Assembly (NCBI RefSeq): GCF_002008165.1 | Contig: NZ_MRDM01000017.1 | Location: 124,749-188,748 of the forward strand | Reading direction: 5' to 3' | Length of the DNA stretch: 64,000 nt | DNA from: Rhizobium laguerreae | Lineage (GTDB): Bacteria > Pseudomonadota > Alphaproteobacteria > Rhizobiales > Rhizobiaceae | Part shown: piece by piece, positions 43,638 through 51,809 of the stretch | How the letters are laid out: each line of letters begins with the position of its first letter | Position numbering within the stretch: the first letter of the stretch is position 1 | The notes under the pieces: model-generated | What the model saw: the letters and a program-made list of their open reading frames with translations, nothing else | What the model was told of the DNA's origin: nothing | Databases searched by the model: none | Translations under genes and position numbers: made by a program

Positions 43638-44150
43638 CTATTTGTGTTCATCGCGATCGACACGCTGTCCGGAATTATAGCCGAACCATTTTTCGAGCTT
43701 GCCGAAGGCGAAGAGCACGCAGATGGCAGCGAGCGTGGTGAAGAAGGCGATCGGCCAATAGCCGAAGCCCATGGCGAGGCCGATCGCGCCGGAGAGCCAC
43801 ATGCCGGCGCCCGTCGTCAGCCCGTGCACCCGACCTCTTGCAAAGACGATCATGCCGGCGGCGAGGAAGGCGACGCCGGCGGTGACGGCTTCTATGACGC
43901 GCAGCGGATCGATGCGCACCTGATCGTCATCGGTAAAACCCGGCATGTGCACTGCCTCGATCGAGATGATGGCAAAGAGGGCAGCGGCAAGACTGATCAG
44001 AATATGGGTGCGGAAGCCCGCCGGGCGGTCGCGGGCCTCACGTTCGAAACCGATCAGCCCGCCGAAAACGATGGCGCCGAAGAGGCGGGCGAAGATGACG
44101 GGATAGTGGATACGCGACGCCGGTATTATGTCGGCGATAATCAGATCCAT
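43638..44150 (-). CDS. MgtC/SapB-family membrane protein
   Basis: This 170-residue protein has four or five membrane segments. The family motifs RLFGAIVFGGLIGFEREARDRPAGFRTHILI and GVAFLAAGMIVFARGRVHGLTTGAGMW are present in order (residues about 22-53 and 92-118). MgtC proteins adjust magnesium and ATP homeostasis and act in virulence in some bacteria. There is no C-terminal ACT-like domain here. It is divergent from the SNase-like gene. Confidence 0.9.
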   Translation of the reverse strand: MDLIIADIIPASRIHYPVIFARLFGAIVFGGLIGFEREARDRPAGFRTHILISLAAALFAIISIEAVHMPGFTDDDQVRIDPLRVIEAVTAGVAFLAAGMIVFARGRVHGLTTGAGMWLSGAIGLAMGFGYWPIAFFTTLAAICVLFAFGKLEKWFGYNSGQRVDRDEHK

Positions 44151-44368
44151 GGAATTTTCCCCCAGAGAGATGGAATTTTTCGCTGGCTAACGTCTGGGCG
44201 CGGAATTTGTTCAGCTTTTCCCTGTTGCGTTTCGGCAGTGCCGTTGGCCTCTCCGGTGCGTTCAGGTCATTGGAAGGAAAGTTCGGCGAACCAGGCGTCA
44301 TCCTGTCGCCGCCAACCTTTCGGAAAGGATTGAGCAGCGATAATCCCGGCATCACGGGAATCGGACAG

Positions 44369-45100
44369 ATGGCCAAGACAGCGACACGAGGCCGCCGCAA
44401 GGCGCCGGCAAGAGGAAAGAGCAAAGCGCGCAGCAGCGGGGGCGGATTGCTGTCCTGGGCGGTGATCGGCATTGCCGCGATCGGCGGCATCGTCGCCCAC
44501 GACCATTGGAAGAGCATTCAGCCGATGCTTGCAAGGCAATCGACGCCGATCACACGGGACACGGCGGAGCCGAGGCCTGTCGTCAAGAAGGACGCGCCGC
44601 CGAAGCAGGTGGCGCTTGCCGCACCCGCTCCGAAAGTCCCAGTACCGCAGTTGCTGCCGCAGCCGCAGCCGCTGCCGCCGGCCGCGATCCCGACGCCGAT
44701 GATCCAGCCGATAAAGGCAGTGCCGTCGCCGGCCTCCGCTGCTGTTTCGGAAGCCAGGACAGTCGCCTTCGGCTATTGCGGGCAGGGCGCCCATATCAAT
44801 TGCGTCGGCGACGGTGGCGTCTTCTGGTACAAGGGCGAGAAGATCGTGATTGCCGACATGGCAAGCCCGGCGGTCGACCGGGCGCGCTGTGACGGCGAGC
44901 GCCGGGTGGCCTTTGCCGCCAAGTCGCGGCTGCTGGCGCTTCTGAACGCCGGGCCTTTCACCATGAATGCGGCGGGTAAGGCCGAGTCCTCCGGCGCGCC
45001 GCGCGTCGTCTCGCGCGACGGGCGCTCTTTCGGCGCGCAGCTGATCAATGAGGGCCTGGCACGCAAGCCAGGGGCCACCGGCAGCGCCTGGTGCGCCTGA
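44369..45100 (+). CDS. Membrane-anchored SNase-like protein, possibly catalytically reduced
   Basis: This 243-residue protein has a basic N terminus (AKTATRGRRKAPARGKSKAR), then one membrane segment (about 29-47), a Pro/Ala/Gln linker and a C-terminal thermonuclease-like fold (about 130-243; IVIADMASPAVDRARCDGE and DGRSFGAQLINEGLARK). In true SNase enzymes the loop after the Asp contains T-P-E; here it reads M-A-S, so the catalytic glutamate seems lost. It may be a binding module. I chose the ATG at 44369 with a GGACAG leader; the frame is open from 44207. Confidence 0.75.
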   Translation: MAKTATRGRRKAPARGKSKARSSGGGLLSWAVIGIAAIGGIVAHDHWKSIQPMLARQSTPITRDTAEPRPVVKKDAPPKQVALAAPAPKVPVPQLLPQPQPLPPAAIPTPMIQPIKAVPSPASAAVSEARTVAFGYCGQGAHINCVGDGGVFWYKGEKIVIADMASPAVDRARCDGERRVAFAAKSRLLALLNAGPFTMNAAGKAESSGAPRVVSRDGRSFGAQLINEGLARKPGATGSAWCA

Positions 45101-45106
45101 GGGCGG

Positions 45107-45601
45107 CTACTCACCCTTCTTCACCAGCTTGCCGCCAGTGCGGAAGCTGCCGGTGAAGGAGGAGTCCTTGCTTTCGGCGGTGCATTCGATCGCGATCGGC
45201 TTGCCGGCATAGGGATTGCCGAAGGTGCAGAAGCCGGCAACCTTGACCTCTCCGGTCATCTTGTTGCCGACACCCGTGGAGACGAGGCTGAGCGGCAGGC
45301 GGGCATTGCCGTTGGAGGCAGGCTTGATGCCGCTGCCGTCGCCCTGGAAGCCCAGCGCCTTGCCATCCGAGGTGAAGATGAAGGTCACCATGCCATTGGC
45401 CAGCGTGACACTGGCAAGCTCGTTCTTGCAGCCCTTGGTGGCGTCGAACTTGGCGACGACCAGCTTGGCGCATTTGCCGGAAAGCGTAATGACGCCGGGC
45501 GCACCAGGAAAGGTCTCGGCGGGTGCGGCGGGCGCGGCAGAGGCCGGCAAGGCGAGGACGGCGGAAAAAAGGGCGGCAGCGGCAAGCGCGGATAACTTCA
45601 T
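45107..45601 (-). CDS. Exported hypothetical protein (164 residues)
   Basis: A signal peptide (KLSALAAAALFSAVLALPASA) is followed by a small beta-rich domain with four cysteines (SGKCAKL, TKGCKNEL, VAGFCTFG, IAIECTAE) that may pair as disulphides. I do not recognise the family. It converges on the SNase-like gene with a 6-base gap. The start at 45601 gives an ideal signal peptide; an in-frame ATG six codons upstream is possible. Confidence 0.75.
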   Translation of the reverse strand: MKLSALAAAALFSAVLALPASAAPAAPAETFPGAPGVITLSGKCAKLVVAKFDATKGCKNELASVTLANGMVTFIFTSDGKALGFQGDGSGIKPASNGNARLPLSLVSTGVGNKMTGEVKVAGFCTFGNPYAGKPIAIECTAESKDSSFTGSFRTGGKLVKKGE

Positions 45602-45977
45602 TTCGATCTCAAACCCCATGTCGCGGCGAGGCGAATCATTACCTCACCCTCGGTTCGCCATGGCATGGCTCTGTGTCCGAATTTGGCGCGCCGTTATTGC
45701 TGAGGTGAAAAAATTTTGTCGGCCGCGGGGCTCGCTCGACGATCGGCGGCAGATCAGTAAAAAAGCTGGTTGCGCTTGCTGGTTACAAGATCCGGCAACG
45801 ACATAGACTGCCGGACATCGGCAACGAACCGATGTGACACGACAATGGCAAGGCACTCGTCGAGGTGCCGTCTTGGACGCACGTCTGGTCAAGGGGAATG
45901 GGCCCAGGCAGGGAAGTCCAGGCCCATTCTTTCCCGATCGGAGGTCAGTCAGATCAGGAATTTGTAGCTGCCGGTCC
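45602..45977. other. Intergenic region with a long hairpin
   Basis: There is no gene here. A 9-base-pair inverted repeat, GAATGGGCC (45896-45904) with GGCCCATTC (45921-45929), has a 16-base loop. It could be a structured end of a transcript or part of an unannotated RNA. Confidence 0.4.
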
Positions 45978-46028
45978 AGAGCATGATGCAGAAAAGCGTG
46001 AACGGTTTTCGGATAACATCCTGTTCTA
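45978..46028. repeat. Degenerate palindromic intergenic repeat (RIME2-like) after ropA
   Basis: AGAGCATGATG at one end and CATCCTGTTCT at the other form an imperfect inverted repeat around a GAAAAGCG-GGTTTTC core. Similar elements recur between genes in Rhizobiales genomes. It lies just beyond the ropA stop and may act in transcript ending. Confidence 0.55.
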
Positions 46029-46043
46029 GCCGGCAGCCCTTTA

Positions 46044-47087
46044 TCAGAACGCGCGCTGCAGGCGGAGGAAGCCCGAGGTAACGTCGCTAGCATTGTCCGG
46101 ATCGAGGTACTGAACCGAAATCTTCGTGGAGAGGTTGTCGACGATCTGGTAGTCGATCGTCACGCCGGCCTTCCAAGCGTCAACGTCGTCGTTGAACTCG
46201 CCAGCAGTGATGCCGTAGTTGTTGTAGTACTGAACAGCCGGGGTGATCTTCAGCTTGTCAGTCGCCTTGATGGCGTATTCAGCAGCGACCGCCCATTCAG
46301 CCTTGTTGTAGTAGGCGTTCGGGTTGCTTGCGTAGACAACTGCGAGGCCGAGCGTGCCCGGACCGACAGCAACCGTACCCATAGCGCGGATGGCGCCTTC
46401 TTCGTTGTCGGTGTCGTAACCGGCAGTGATCTGGTAGCTGAATGCACCAGCCTTGCCGCCGAGACCGACTGCAACGCCGACGTTGTTGGCGGTTTCGCCA
46501 TTGTAGAACGGGCTGTCTTCCAGCTCGTCAACGCTGATGCCAGCGTAGAAGGCGTCGGTTTCGTACTGATAACGGATGGAGTTGTGCAGCGTGACCGGAG
46601 AACCGATATCGTCCGTTTCGCCGGAGAGACCATCGTCCCACCAGGAGTAGAACAGACCAGCGCGGAAACCTGCGATGTCGATGTAAGCAGAGTCCAGCTG
46701 AGCCTTCTGGGCAGAAGCGTTGTCAGCATTGAACTGCATGACGATGACGCCGGTCAGCGGACCATATTCTGTGTCGCTCTTGGCCGTAAACTGAACCTGA
46801 CCGCGCGTACGGGCATCCCAGTCCGAGTCGTTGGCGACAGAACCACCGCCGCCGGCGCCGATCGAGCTGGCGTTCGGAGCAACGTCAACCTGGAAACGGA
46901 CGTAACCGTTGATCTTGAGGCAGGTTTCGGTGCCCGGGATGTAGAAGTAGCCGGTGCCGTAAGCGTCGCAGACGCGAACGTATTCAACCGGTTCCGGCTC
47001 GGCAGCAACGATAGCGTCGGCAGCCTGAGCGCCGGATACTGCGGCAAGTGCTGCAGCGGAGCCGAGAAGAAGGCTCTTAATGTTCAT
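46044..47087 (-). CDS. ropA: RopA-type outer-membrane porin
   Basis: This 347-residue trimeric porin of the alphaproteobacterial porin_2 family has a signal peptide (NIKSLLLGSAAALAAVSGAQA) followed by the conserved mature start ADAIVAAEPEPVEYVRVCDAYG and a GYFYIPGTETCLKINGYVRF strand with paired cysteines. Alternating beta-strands lead to a C-terminal phenylalanine (RLQRAF) as recognised by the BAM machinery. It allows diffusion of small solutes. Synonymous codon choice looks strongly biased, as for a highly expressed gene. CTGGAGG lies before the ATG. Confidence 0.96.
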   Translation of the reverse strand: MNIKSLLLGSAAALAAVSGAQAADAIVAAEPEPVEYVRVCDAYGTGYFYIPGTETCLKINGYVRFQVDVAPNASSIGAGGGGSVANDSDWDARTRGQVQFTAKSDTEYGPLTGVIVMQFNADNASAQKAQLDSAYIDIAGFRAGLFYSWWDDGLSGETDDIGSPVTLHNSIRYQYETDAFYAGISVDELEDSPFYNGETANNVGVAVGLGGKAGAFSYQITAGYDTDNEEGAIRAMGTVAVGPGTLGLAVVYASNPNAYYNKAEWAVAAEYAIKATDKLKITPAVQYYNNYGITAGEFNDDVDAWKAGVTIDYQIVDNLSTKISVQYLDPDNASDVTSGFLRLQRAF

Positions 47088-47206
47088 GGAATAACCTCCA
47101 GTTCAGATGCAGAAGGATGAAGACCGTTGCCATCGGCAGTCCCTACGTATCTTCAACCCGTGTGAGCGAAGCGGCGCCTTTTGACCCGGTGCCTGCCTCG
47201 CCGCGG

Positions 47207-47235
47207 TAGTTACACAGCGGCATGTTGCGTCGCAA
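47207..47235 (-). promoter_or_regulatory. Probable ropA promoter
   Basis: On the minus strand TTGCGA (47235-47230) and TAACTA (47212-47207) are separated by 17 bases. The predicted start near 47200 would give an untranslated leader of about 110 bases. Confidence 0.5.
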
Positions 47236-47686
47236 TAACGATGTCGATCATGACAGCAGGGCGTGGCTTCTATGTTGCTGAAATAACACGATTTTTGTCA
47301 TAAACTCGTCATCTATCCGTCACAAAACCGGCAGCTCTGGATGCTTGACCAACGAGGGGCTGAAACTTGAATACGCTAATGCAAGTGACGAGCGCGTGAG
47401 CATGTTCTCATATGCGATCGCGCCGTCGCTGCAATGCGCGCGAGCCGACCGCAATCCGTTAGCGACGACGATGTGGCAAGCAGATCTGGAGCTTTGGTGC
47501 TGCCCGGAACGGGCTTCGGACGCTCGACGCAATTTTACGGCAAGGATATAGTTGCATTGGGGATGGAAGCGGGACGCAGGGATGCATCCAAAATGTTGTT
47601 TCACCGAAACTCGGCATTTCGGGTACTTCTTCAATAAGCAGAACGGCTTGCCGCACGCACTATGAGGACGGTGCAGATCGGAAAAT
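47236..47686. other. Intergenic region without a supported gene
   Basis: This gap lies between ropA and the tRNA terminator. Open frames of 65-125 codons exist on both strands, but none has a family match or a good ribosome-binding site. Part nearest ropA may carry regulatory sites for the porin. Confidence 0.4.
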
Positions 47687-47736
47687 CTAAAAAGCAAACG
47701 GCCTCTCGATTTTTCGAAAGGCCGTTTGCTTTTTAG
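47687..47736 (-). terminator. Strong terminator after tRNA-Val
   Basis: A perfect 17-base inverted repeat (arms CTAAAAAGCAAACGGCC and its complement) with a 16-base spacer ends in TTTTTAG in the minus direction, 11 bases after the tRNA. Confidence 0.9.
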
Positions 47737-47746
47737 TGAATTAGGA

Positions 47747-47821
<75 letters not shown>

Positions 47822-47904
47822 ATCCGATGGCGGCGCATAGATCACAAAACCTTCGGAGCCGTCAATAGGCTTTTTTCAGTTTTGTGACGCGCCGCCCGCA
47901 GGCC

Positions 47905-48267
47905 TTACGCGGCAAGCATCTTGTTGACCTCGTCGACGAGGTCGCGCAGGTGGAAAGGCTTGGAAAGGACCTTTGCATCCTTCGGCGCCTTCGAATCAGG
48001 GTTCAGCGCCACCGCGGCAAAACCGGTGATGAACATCACCTTCAGGTCGGGGTCGAGCTCGGTGGCGCGGCGCGCCAGCTCGATGCCGTCCATCTCGGGC
48101 ATGACGATATCGGTCAGCAGCAGGGAAAACGGCTCCTCGCGCAGCCGGTCATAGGCGCTGGCGCCATTATCATAAGAAAGGACCTTGTAGCCGGCCTTTT
48201 CGAGCGCTTTCACCAGGAAGCGGCGCATGTCATTGTCGTCTTCGGCGAGAAGTATCTTCTGAGTCAT
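47905..48267 (-). CDS. cpdR: Single-domain response regulator CpdR
   Basis: This 120-residue receiver-only protein has acidic pocket E9/D10/D11, phospho-acceptor D53 (LLTDIVMPEMDG), switch Thr (FITGF) and Lys in LSKPF. The FITGFAAVALNPDSKAPKDAKVLSKPFHLRDLVDEV stretch is typical of CpdR. In alphaproteobacteria, unphosphorylated CpdR directs ClpXP to the pole to degrade cell-cycle regulators such as CtrA; in rhizobia it matters for bacteroid formation. The ATG at 48267 is preceded by a TTG that is also in frame. Confidence 0.92.
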   Translation of the reverse strand: MTQKILLAEDDNDMRRFLVKALEKAGYKVLSYDNGASAYDRLREEPFSLLLTDIVMPEMDGIELARRATELDPDLKVMFITGFAAVALNPDSKAPKDAKVLSKPFHLRDLVDEVNKMLAA

Positions 48268-48454
48268 CAATCCAGACCGCGATCCATAGGTTTTTGGTGG
48301 GCTGCCAGCCGTTTACACTAATCTCGCTCCGGTAAACAACCGGTGAATTGCCTGTGCGTGACCGCCATCCCTTCTACATAGTATGGACTTGCGGCCGGGC
48401 AACTGGCAACATACGCGAAGCAGTCAGTTCATGACATGGTAAAGAGGGCCGAAA

Positions 48455-49336
48455 GTGCCGGAAATACGCGAATACGAGCTTTTTGAGGTCCATGAGCCCG
48501 TGTCGCAGACCATTCCCTTCGTCTACAACTCCCCCCATAGCGGCCGTATTTATCCACCGGAATTTATCGCTCAGTCCAGGCTGGAGGGCATCGCCATCCG
48601 CCGTTCCGAGGATCACTATGTCGACGAGCTCTTCGGCTCGGCGGTCGCACTCGGTGCGCCGCTTTTGGCGGCCAACTTCCCGCGCGCCTATCTCGACGTC
48701 AATCGCGAACCCTACGAACTCGATCCGCGGATGTTCGACGGGTTGCTGCCGCCCTATGCCAACGTCAATTCGCTCAGGGTCGCCGGCGGGCTCGGCACCA
48801 TTCCGCGCATCGTCGCCGAGAACATGGAGATCTATGCGCGGCGCCTGCCGGTGCAGGAGGGGCTCGACCGGGTTGAAGCGGTCTACAAGCCCTATCATGC
48901 GGCGCTCCGCCGGCTGATCGCGCGAACGCATGTGCAGTTCGGCTTCGGCGTGCTGATTGACTGCCACTCGATGCCCGGCAATGTGCGCGTCGCCGGCAGC
49001 ACTGCGCGGCCCGATTTCATCATCGGCGATCGCTACGGCACCAGCGCTTCGGCCGAACTTTCGCGCGCGGCCATCGCCATCCTCGAGGAGATGGGTTTTG
49101 CGGCGATCCGCAACAAGCCCTATGCCGGCGGCTTCATCACCGAACATTACGGCCGGCCCTCGCGCGGCCTGCACGCGCTGCAGATCGAGGTGAACCGGGC
49201 GATCTATGTCGATGAGCTGACGCTGGAGAAACGCGGCGATTTCGCCGCGGTGGCCGATGCCGTCGCGGACTTCATGCAGCAGATGGCGGACTATGTCGAG
49301 AAATTCGCCGGCGAGCGGGCGCTGGCCGCCGAATAG
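48455..49336 (+). CDS. N-formylglutamate amidohydrolase family protein
   Basis: This 293-residue FGase-family enzyme carries FVYNSPHSGRIYP near the start, the metal-site RRSEDHYVDELF and LDVNREPYELD motifs, and LIDCHSMPG and LQIEVNRAIYVDE later. The family hydrolyses N-formylglutamate to glutamate and formate at the end of histidine breakdown. No other hut gene is nearby, so it may act on another N-formyl amino acid. Start is GTG with an AGAGGGCCGAAA leader. Confidence 0.9.
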   Translation: MPEIREYELFEVHEPVSQTIPFVYNSPHSGRIYPPEFIAQSRLEGIAIRRSEDHYVDELFGSAVALGAPLLAANFPRAYLDVNREPYELDPRMFDGLLPPYANVNSLRVAGGLGTIPRIVAENMEIYARRLPVQEGLDRVEAVYKPYHAALRRLIARTHVQFGFGVLIDCHSMPGNVRVAGSTARPDFIIGDRYGTSASAELSRAAIAILEEMGFAAIRNKPYAGGFITEHYGRPSRGLHALQIEVNRAIYVDELTLEKRGDFAAVADAVADFMQQMADYVEKFAGERALAAE

Positions 49337-49377
49337 ATCCGTTTTTCGATTTTGCTGACGTGTGGCCTTCCCCGGCC

Positions 49378-49455
49378 AAAAAAAACCGCGCTTGTGAGCG
49401 CGGCTAAGTCTAGGGAGGAAACACCCAAGGAGGGTATTTACAGTCAGAAGACTGT
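49378..49455 (-). ncRNA. mmgR: mmgR/suhB-type (alpha-r8) trans-acting small RNA
   Basis: A transcript of about 78 bases is predicted on the minus strand. Hairpin 1 is ACAGTC/GACTGT and hairpin 2 is ACCC/GGGT. A single-stranded TTTCCTCCCT follows, then a terminator CCGCGCTCACAAGCGCGG with an 8-T run. A clean promoter lies just upstream. Three hairpins, size, the TTTCCTCCCT anti-ribosome-site motif and proximity to an inositol-monophosphatase family gene fit the rhizobial mmgR/suhB (Rfam suhB, alpha-r8) RNA. In Sinorhizobium meliloti mmgR limits polyhydroxybutyrate build-up. The CU-rich loop would pair with Shine-Dalgarno regions of targets. Confidence 0.85.
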
Positions 49456-49461
49456 ATGAAG

Positions 49462-49490
49462 ACACTACTATTGCATTGCACAAATGTCAA
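49462..49490 (-). promoter_or_regulatory. Promoter of the mmgR-like sRNA
   Basis: A perfect -35 TTGACA (49490-49485) is followed after 17 bases by TAGTGT (49467-49462). Initiation about 7 bases later starts exactly at hairpin 1 of the sRNA. Confidence 0.75.
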
Positions 49491-49607
49491 GCAATTTATT
49501 GCGCTGCGATATCTTTGTGCAACTAAACTCAATTTGCCTGCTGCGTTTGCATTCCCGTTGCTTTTCGCTATGAAAAGCGCCACTCCCGCCAGCCAAACGG
49601 ATCCAAC

Positions 49608-50381
49608 ATGTTTCCTGACCGTTCGTTCTTCAATCGCCTGGCGGAGGCTGCCCGCGCCGAAACGCTGCCGCGTTTCCGCTCCGGCCTCGATGTCACGAAC
49701 AAGCTTTCTTCCGGTTTCGATCCGGTGACGGAGGGCGACCGGGCGGCCGAACTCGCCATCCGGGCGCTGATCGAAGAGAATTTCCCCGACCACGGCATTC
49801 TCGGCGAGGAACATGGCGATATCGGGCTCGACCGCGAATATGTCTGGGTGATTGATCCGATCGACGGCACCCGCGCCTTCATCTCCGGCGTGCCGGTGTG
49901 GGGAACGCTGATCGGCCTGCAGAAGGCGGGTCGGGCGATCATGGGCATGATCGAGCAACCCTTTACCGGCGAGCGTTATTTTGCCGACCAGAACGGCTCG
50001 ATCTATACCGGGCCGGAGGGCGAGCGGCGGCTGGCGACGCGCCAGTGCGACACGCTTTCGAACGCCATCCTGTTCACCACCTCACCGCATCTCTTTGCCG
50101 GTGAGGAAATGGAGAAATACCGTGAGATCGAGAGCCAGGTACGGCTCTTCCGCTACGGCTGCGACTGCTATGCCTATGCGCTGCTTGCCGCCGGCCATGT
50201 CGATCTCGTCGTCGAAAACAGCCTGAAGCCCTATGATGTCGGCGGCATCATTCCCGTCATCGAGGGAGCGGGCGGCATCATCACCACCTGGGACGGCGGA
50301 CGGCCGGAAAACGGCGGCTCGATCATCGCCGCCGGCAGCCAGGCGGTCTACGAACAGGCAATCGCCATCCTGCAGCGCTGA
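49608..50381 (+). CDS. hisN: Histidinol-phosphatase, inositol-monophosphatase family
   Basis: This 257-residue enzyme of the IMPase superfamily has the metal-site GEEHGDIG at about 66-73, the signature VIDPIDGTRAFISGVPVWGT at about 84-103 and LKPYDVGGIIPVIEGAGG near 207-224. The FISG variant after DGT is typical of the HisN type that dephosphorylates histidinol phosphate, the penultimate histidine-synthesis step in actinobacteria and rhizobia. An inositol phosphatase role is the alternative. Confidence 0.88.
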   Translation: MFPDRSFFNRLAEAARAETLPRFRSGLDVTNKLSSGFDPVTEGDRAAELAIRALIEENFPDHGILGEEHGDIGLDREYVWVIDPIDGTRAFISGVPVWGTLIGLQKAGRAIMGMIEQPFTGERYFADQNGSIYTGPEGERRLATRQCDTLSNAILFTTSPHLFAGEEMEKYREIESQVRLFRYGCDCYAYALLAAGHVDLVVENSLKPYDVGGIIPVIEGAGGIITTWDGGRPENGGSIIAAGSQAVYEQAIAILQR

Positions 50382-50414
50382 TCCCTCGGTCAGCAGCGCT
50401 GATCCCCCAGTCGG
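50373..50414 (+). repeat. 21-bp tandem duplication over the hisN stop codon
   Basis: Two adjacent 21-base copies starting CAGCGCTGATCCC differ at a few positions. The first contains the hisN stop codon, so the duplication does not change the protein. Confidence 0.7.
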
Positions 50415-50429
50415 CAAAGCCGATCCGTC

Positions 50430-51404
50430 TCACGTACCGAGGGCGGCGACGTCCTGGTTTTCTTCGGCATCGCTGCCGGGAATAAAGGCGTGGAAGGCGG
50501 CAAGGGCGGCAGCGCGATAGATATCGCGCTCCTGGAAGATCTCGTGACGGGCACCGTTGATCGGCACCAGCTGGCCGGCGCGGAAGTAACGCGAGAGCCG
50601 CTCTTGCGCCGTGTAGGGCACGACACCGTCACGCGTCGGGGCGATGACGATGGTCGGGATAGTGATCGAGAAGAGATGATAGGGTGAGGTGACCCGGTCC
50701 ATGGTGCGGAAAGCCTCGATCAGCCAGCGGGCCGTCGGCGGCCCGAGCGTCAATTCCGGATAGGCCTTCATCATTGCAACATTGCGCTCGAAGCGGTGTT
50801 CGTCCGAGGTCAGAGGGTTGTCGCTGAAGTTCGGCTCCTTCAGTTTCGAGGTCAGCGGCAGGAAGCCGAGGCCGACGGCGGTCAGCGTGCCGGCGAGAGC
50901 GCGGATGACGCGGGGCGAGGCCGACTGGCCGGTCAGGCCGATAAAGGGCGCCGACAGCACCATGCGATCGATACGGGTGGTGAGATAGGGCGCGGCCGAG
51001 AGTGCGATCAGGCCGCCTGTGGAATGGGCGAGCAGATAGAAGGGCAGGCGGGTATCCGGCAGCACCACCCTTTCCAGGAAGGTATCGAGATCACGCTCGT
51101 AATCGGCAAAGCGGCGGATGTGGCCGTGGTTGCGACGTTTCATCAGCCGTGATGAACCGCCCTGGCCGCGCAGGTCGAAGGTCGCGACCCAGAGACCCTT
51201 GGCCGTCAGGTCGCGGATCGTTTCGAAATATTTCTCGATATATTCGTTGCGGCCGTGCAGGATGACGACGGTGCCCTTGGCAATCTGGCCACTCGAGCGG
51301 AAGACGGCGTAACGCAGCTGCTGGCCGTCATGGGTTTCGAAGAACCCCTCTGTGCGGTTTTCCGGGGCGGGATTATCGGGCGTCGAATAGAGAACCTGAT
51401 CCAT
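50430..51404 (-). CDS. Alpha/beta-hydrolase (lysophospholipase-like)
   Basis: This 324-residue serine hydrolase has the oxyanion region VILHGRNEYIEKYFE, the hydrolase-4 segment DLRGQGGSSR and a nucleophile elbow LLAHSTGGLIA (Ser). Asp lies in APTRDGVVP and His in NGARHEIFQE. The family includes monoacylglycerol lipases and lysophospholipase L2; the substrate is unproven. Start choice is uncertain: ATG at 51404 gives the normal N terminus, and the frame is open to 51500. It converges on hisN. Confidence 0.85.
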   Translation of the reverse strand: MDQVLYSTPDNPAPENRTEGFFETHDGQQLRYAVFRSSGQIAKGTVVILHGRNEYIEKYFETIRDLTAKGLWVATFDLRGQGGSSRLMKRRNHGHIRRFADYERDLDTFLERVVLPDTRLPFYLLAHSTGGLIALSAAPYLTTRIDRMVLSAPFIGLTGQSASPRVIRALAGTLTAVGLGFLPLTSKLKEPNFSDNPLTSDEHRFERNVAMMKAYPELTLGPPTARWLIEAFRTMDRVTSPYHLFSITIPTIVIAPTRDGVVPYTAQERLSRYFRAGQLVPINGARHEIFQERDIYRAAALAAFHAFIPGSDAEENQDVAALGT

Positions 51405-51671
51405 GACTTTGCCAATGCGCCGCTGCTGACTGCTTCGCATCAGGGATAGCGCATGGCATCCGGCTTGGAAAGCGGTGGGGAAAAGGGCCGGCAGGAGCAT
51501 GAGGGTGCTCGCGGCCGGCCGAAGTTGAGGCTGAAGAAGAAGGGACGATGCACTTCAGCCATCGGGACCAGATTCACCCGACGCCTAAATCCTAGGCGAA
51601 TGCGCCTGAACGCGCTCCGAACCGGCCGTTCATGCGGGGTTCACGGGCCGATCAAGGCGATTGCAAAAGGT

Positions 51672-51700
51672 CTTGAACTCGTCAAATCCCATCACCATCT
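51672..51700 (+). promoter_or_regulatory. RpoH (sigma32)-type heat-shock promoter of hsp20
   Basis: CTTGAA (51672-51677) and CCATCT (51695-51700) are 17 bases apart, matching rhizobial RpoH promoters. Predicted initiation near 51705 leaves a leader of about 100 bases holding the ROSE-like structure. Confidence 0.65.
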
Positions 51701-51704
51701 CCTT

Positions 51705-51809
51705 TCTGCGGGTGCCGAACAGGGCCTGCGCAACCGTCCCAAGGCCGCCAAAGATGGGGTCTCAGGGGCATTTCATCGCAACACGTCGCTTCCACAGGAG
51801 GACATCATG
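51705..51809 (+). promoter_or_regulatory. ROSE-type RNA thermometer in the hsp20 leader
   Basis: Just before the hsp20 start, GTCGCTTCC pairs across a 3-base ACA loop with GGAGGAC; the GTC and final G pairs come from the flanks and a GC is bulged. This contains the TCGCT form of the ROSE U(U/C)GCU motif and buries the Shine-Dalgarno. A leader of about 100 bases with further hairpin potential suits the class. Heat would melt the last hairpin and allow translation. Confidence 0.65.

Noticed and set aside
47320..47697. A 125-codon minus-strand open frame between ropA and tRNA-Val
   Set aside because: No ribosome-binding site, no family resemblance and overlap with the terminator region.
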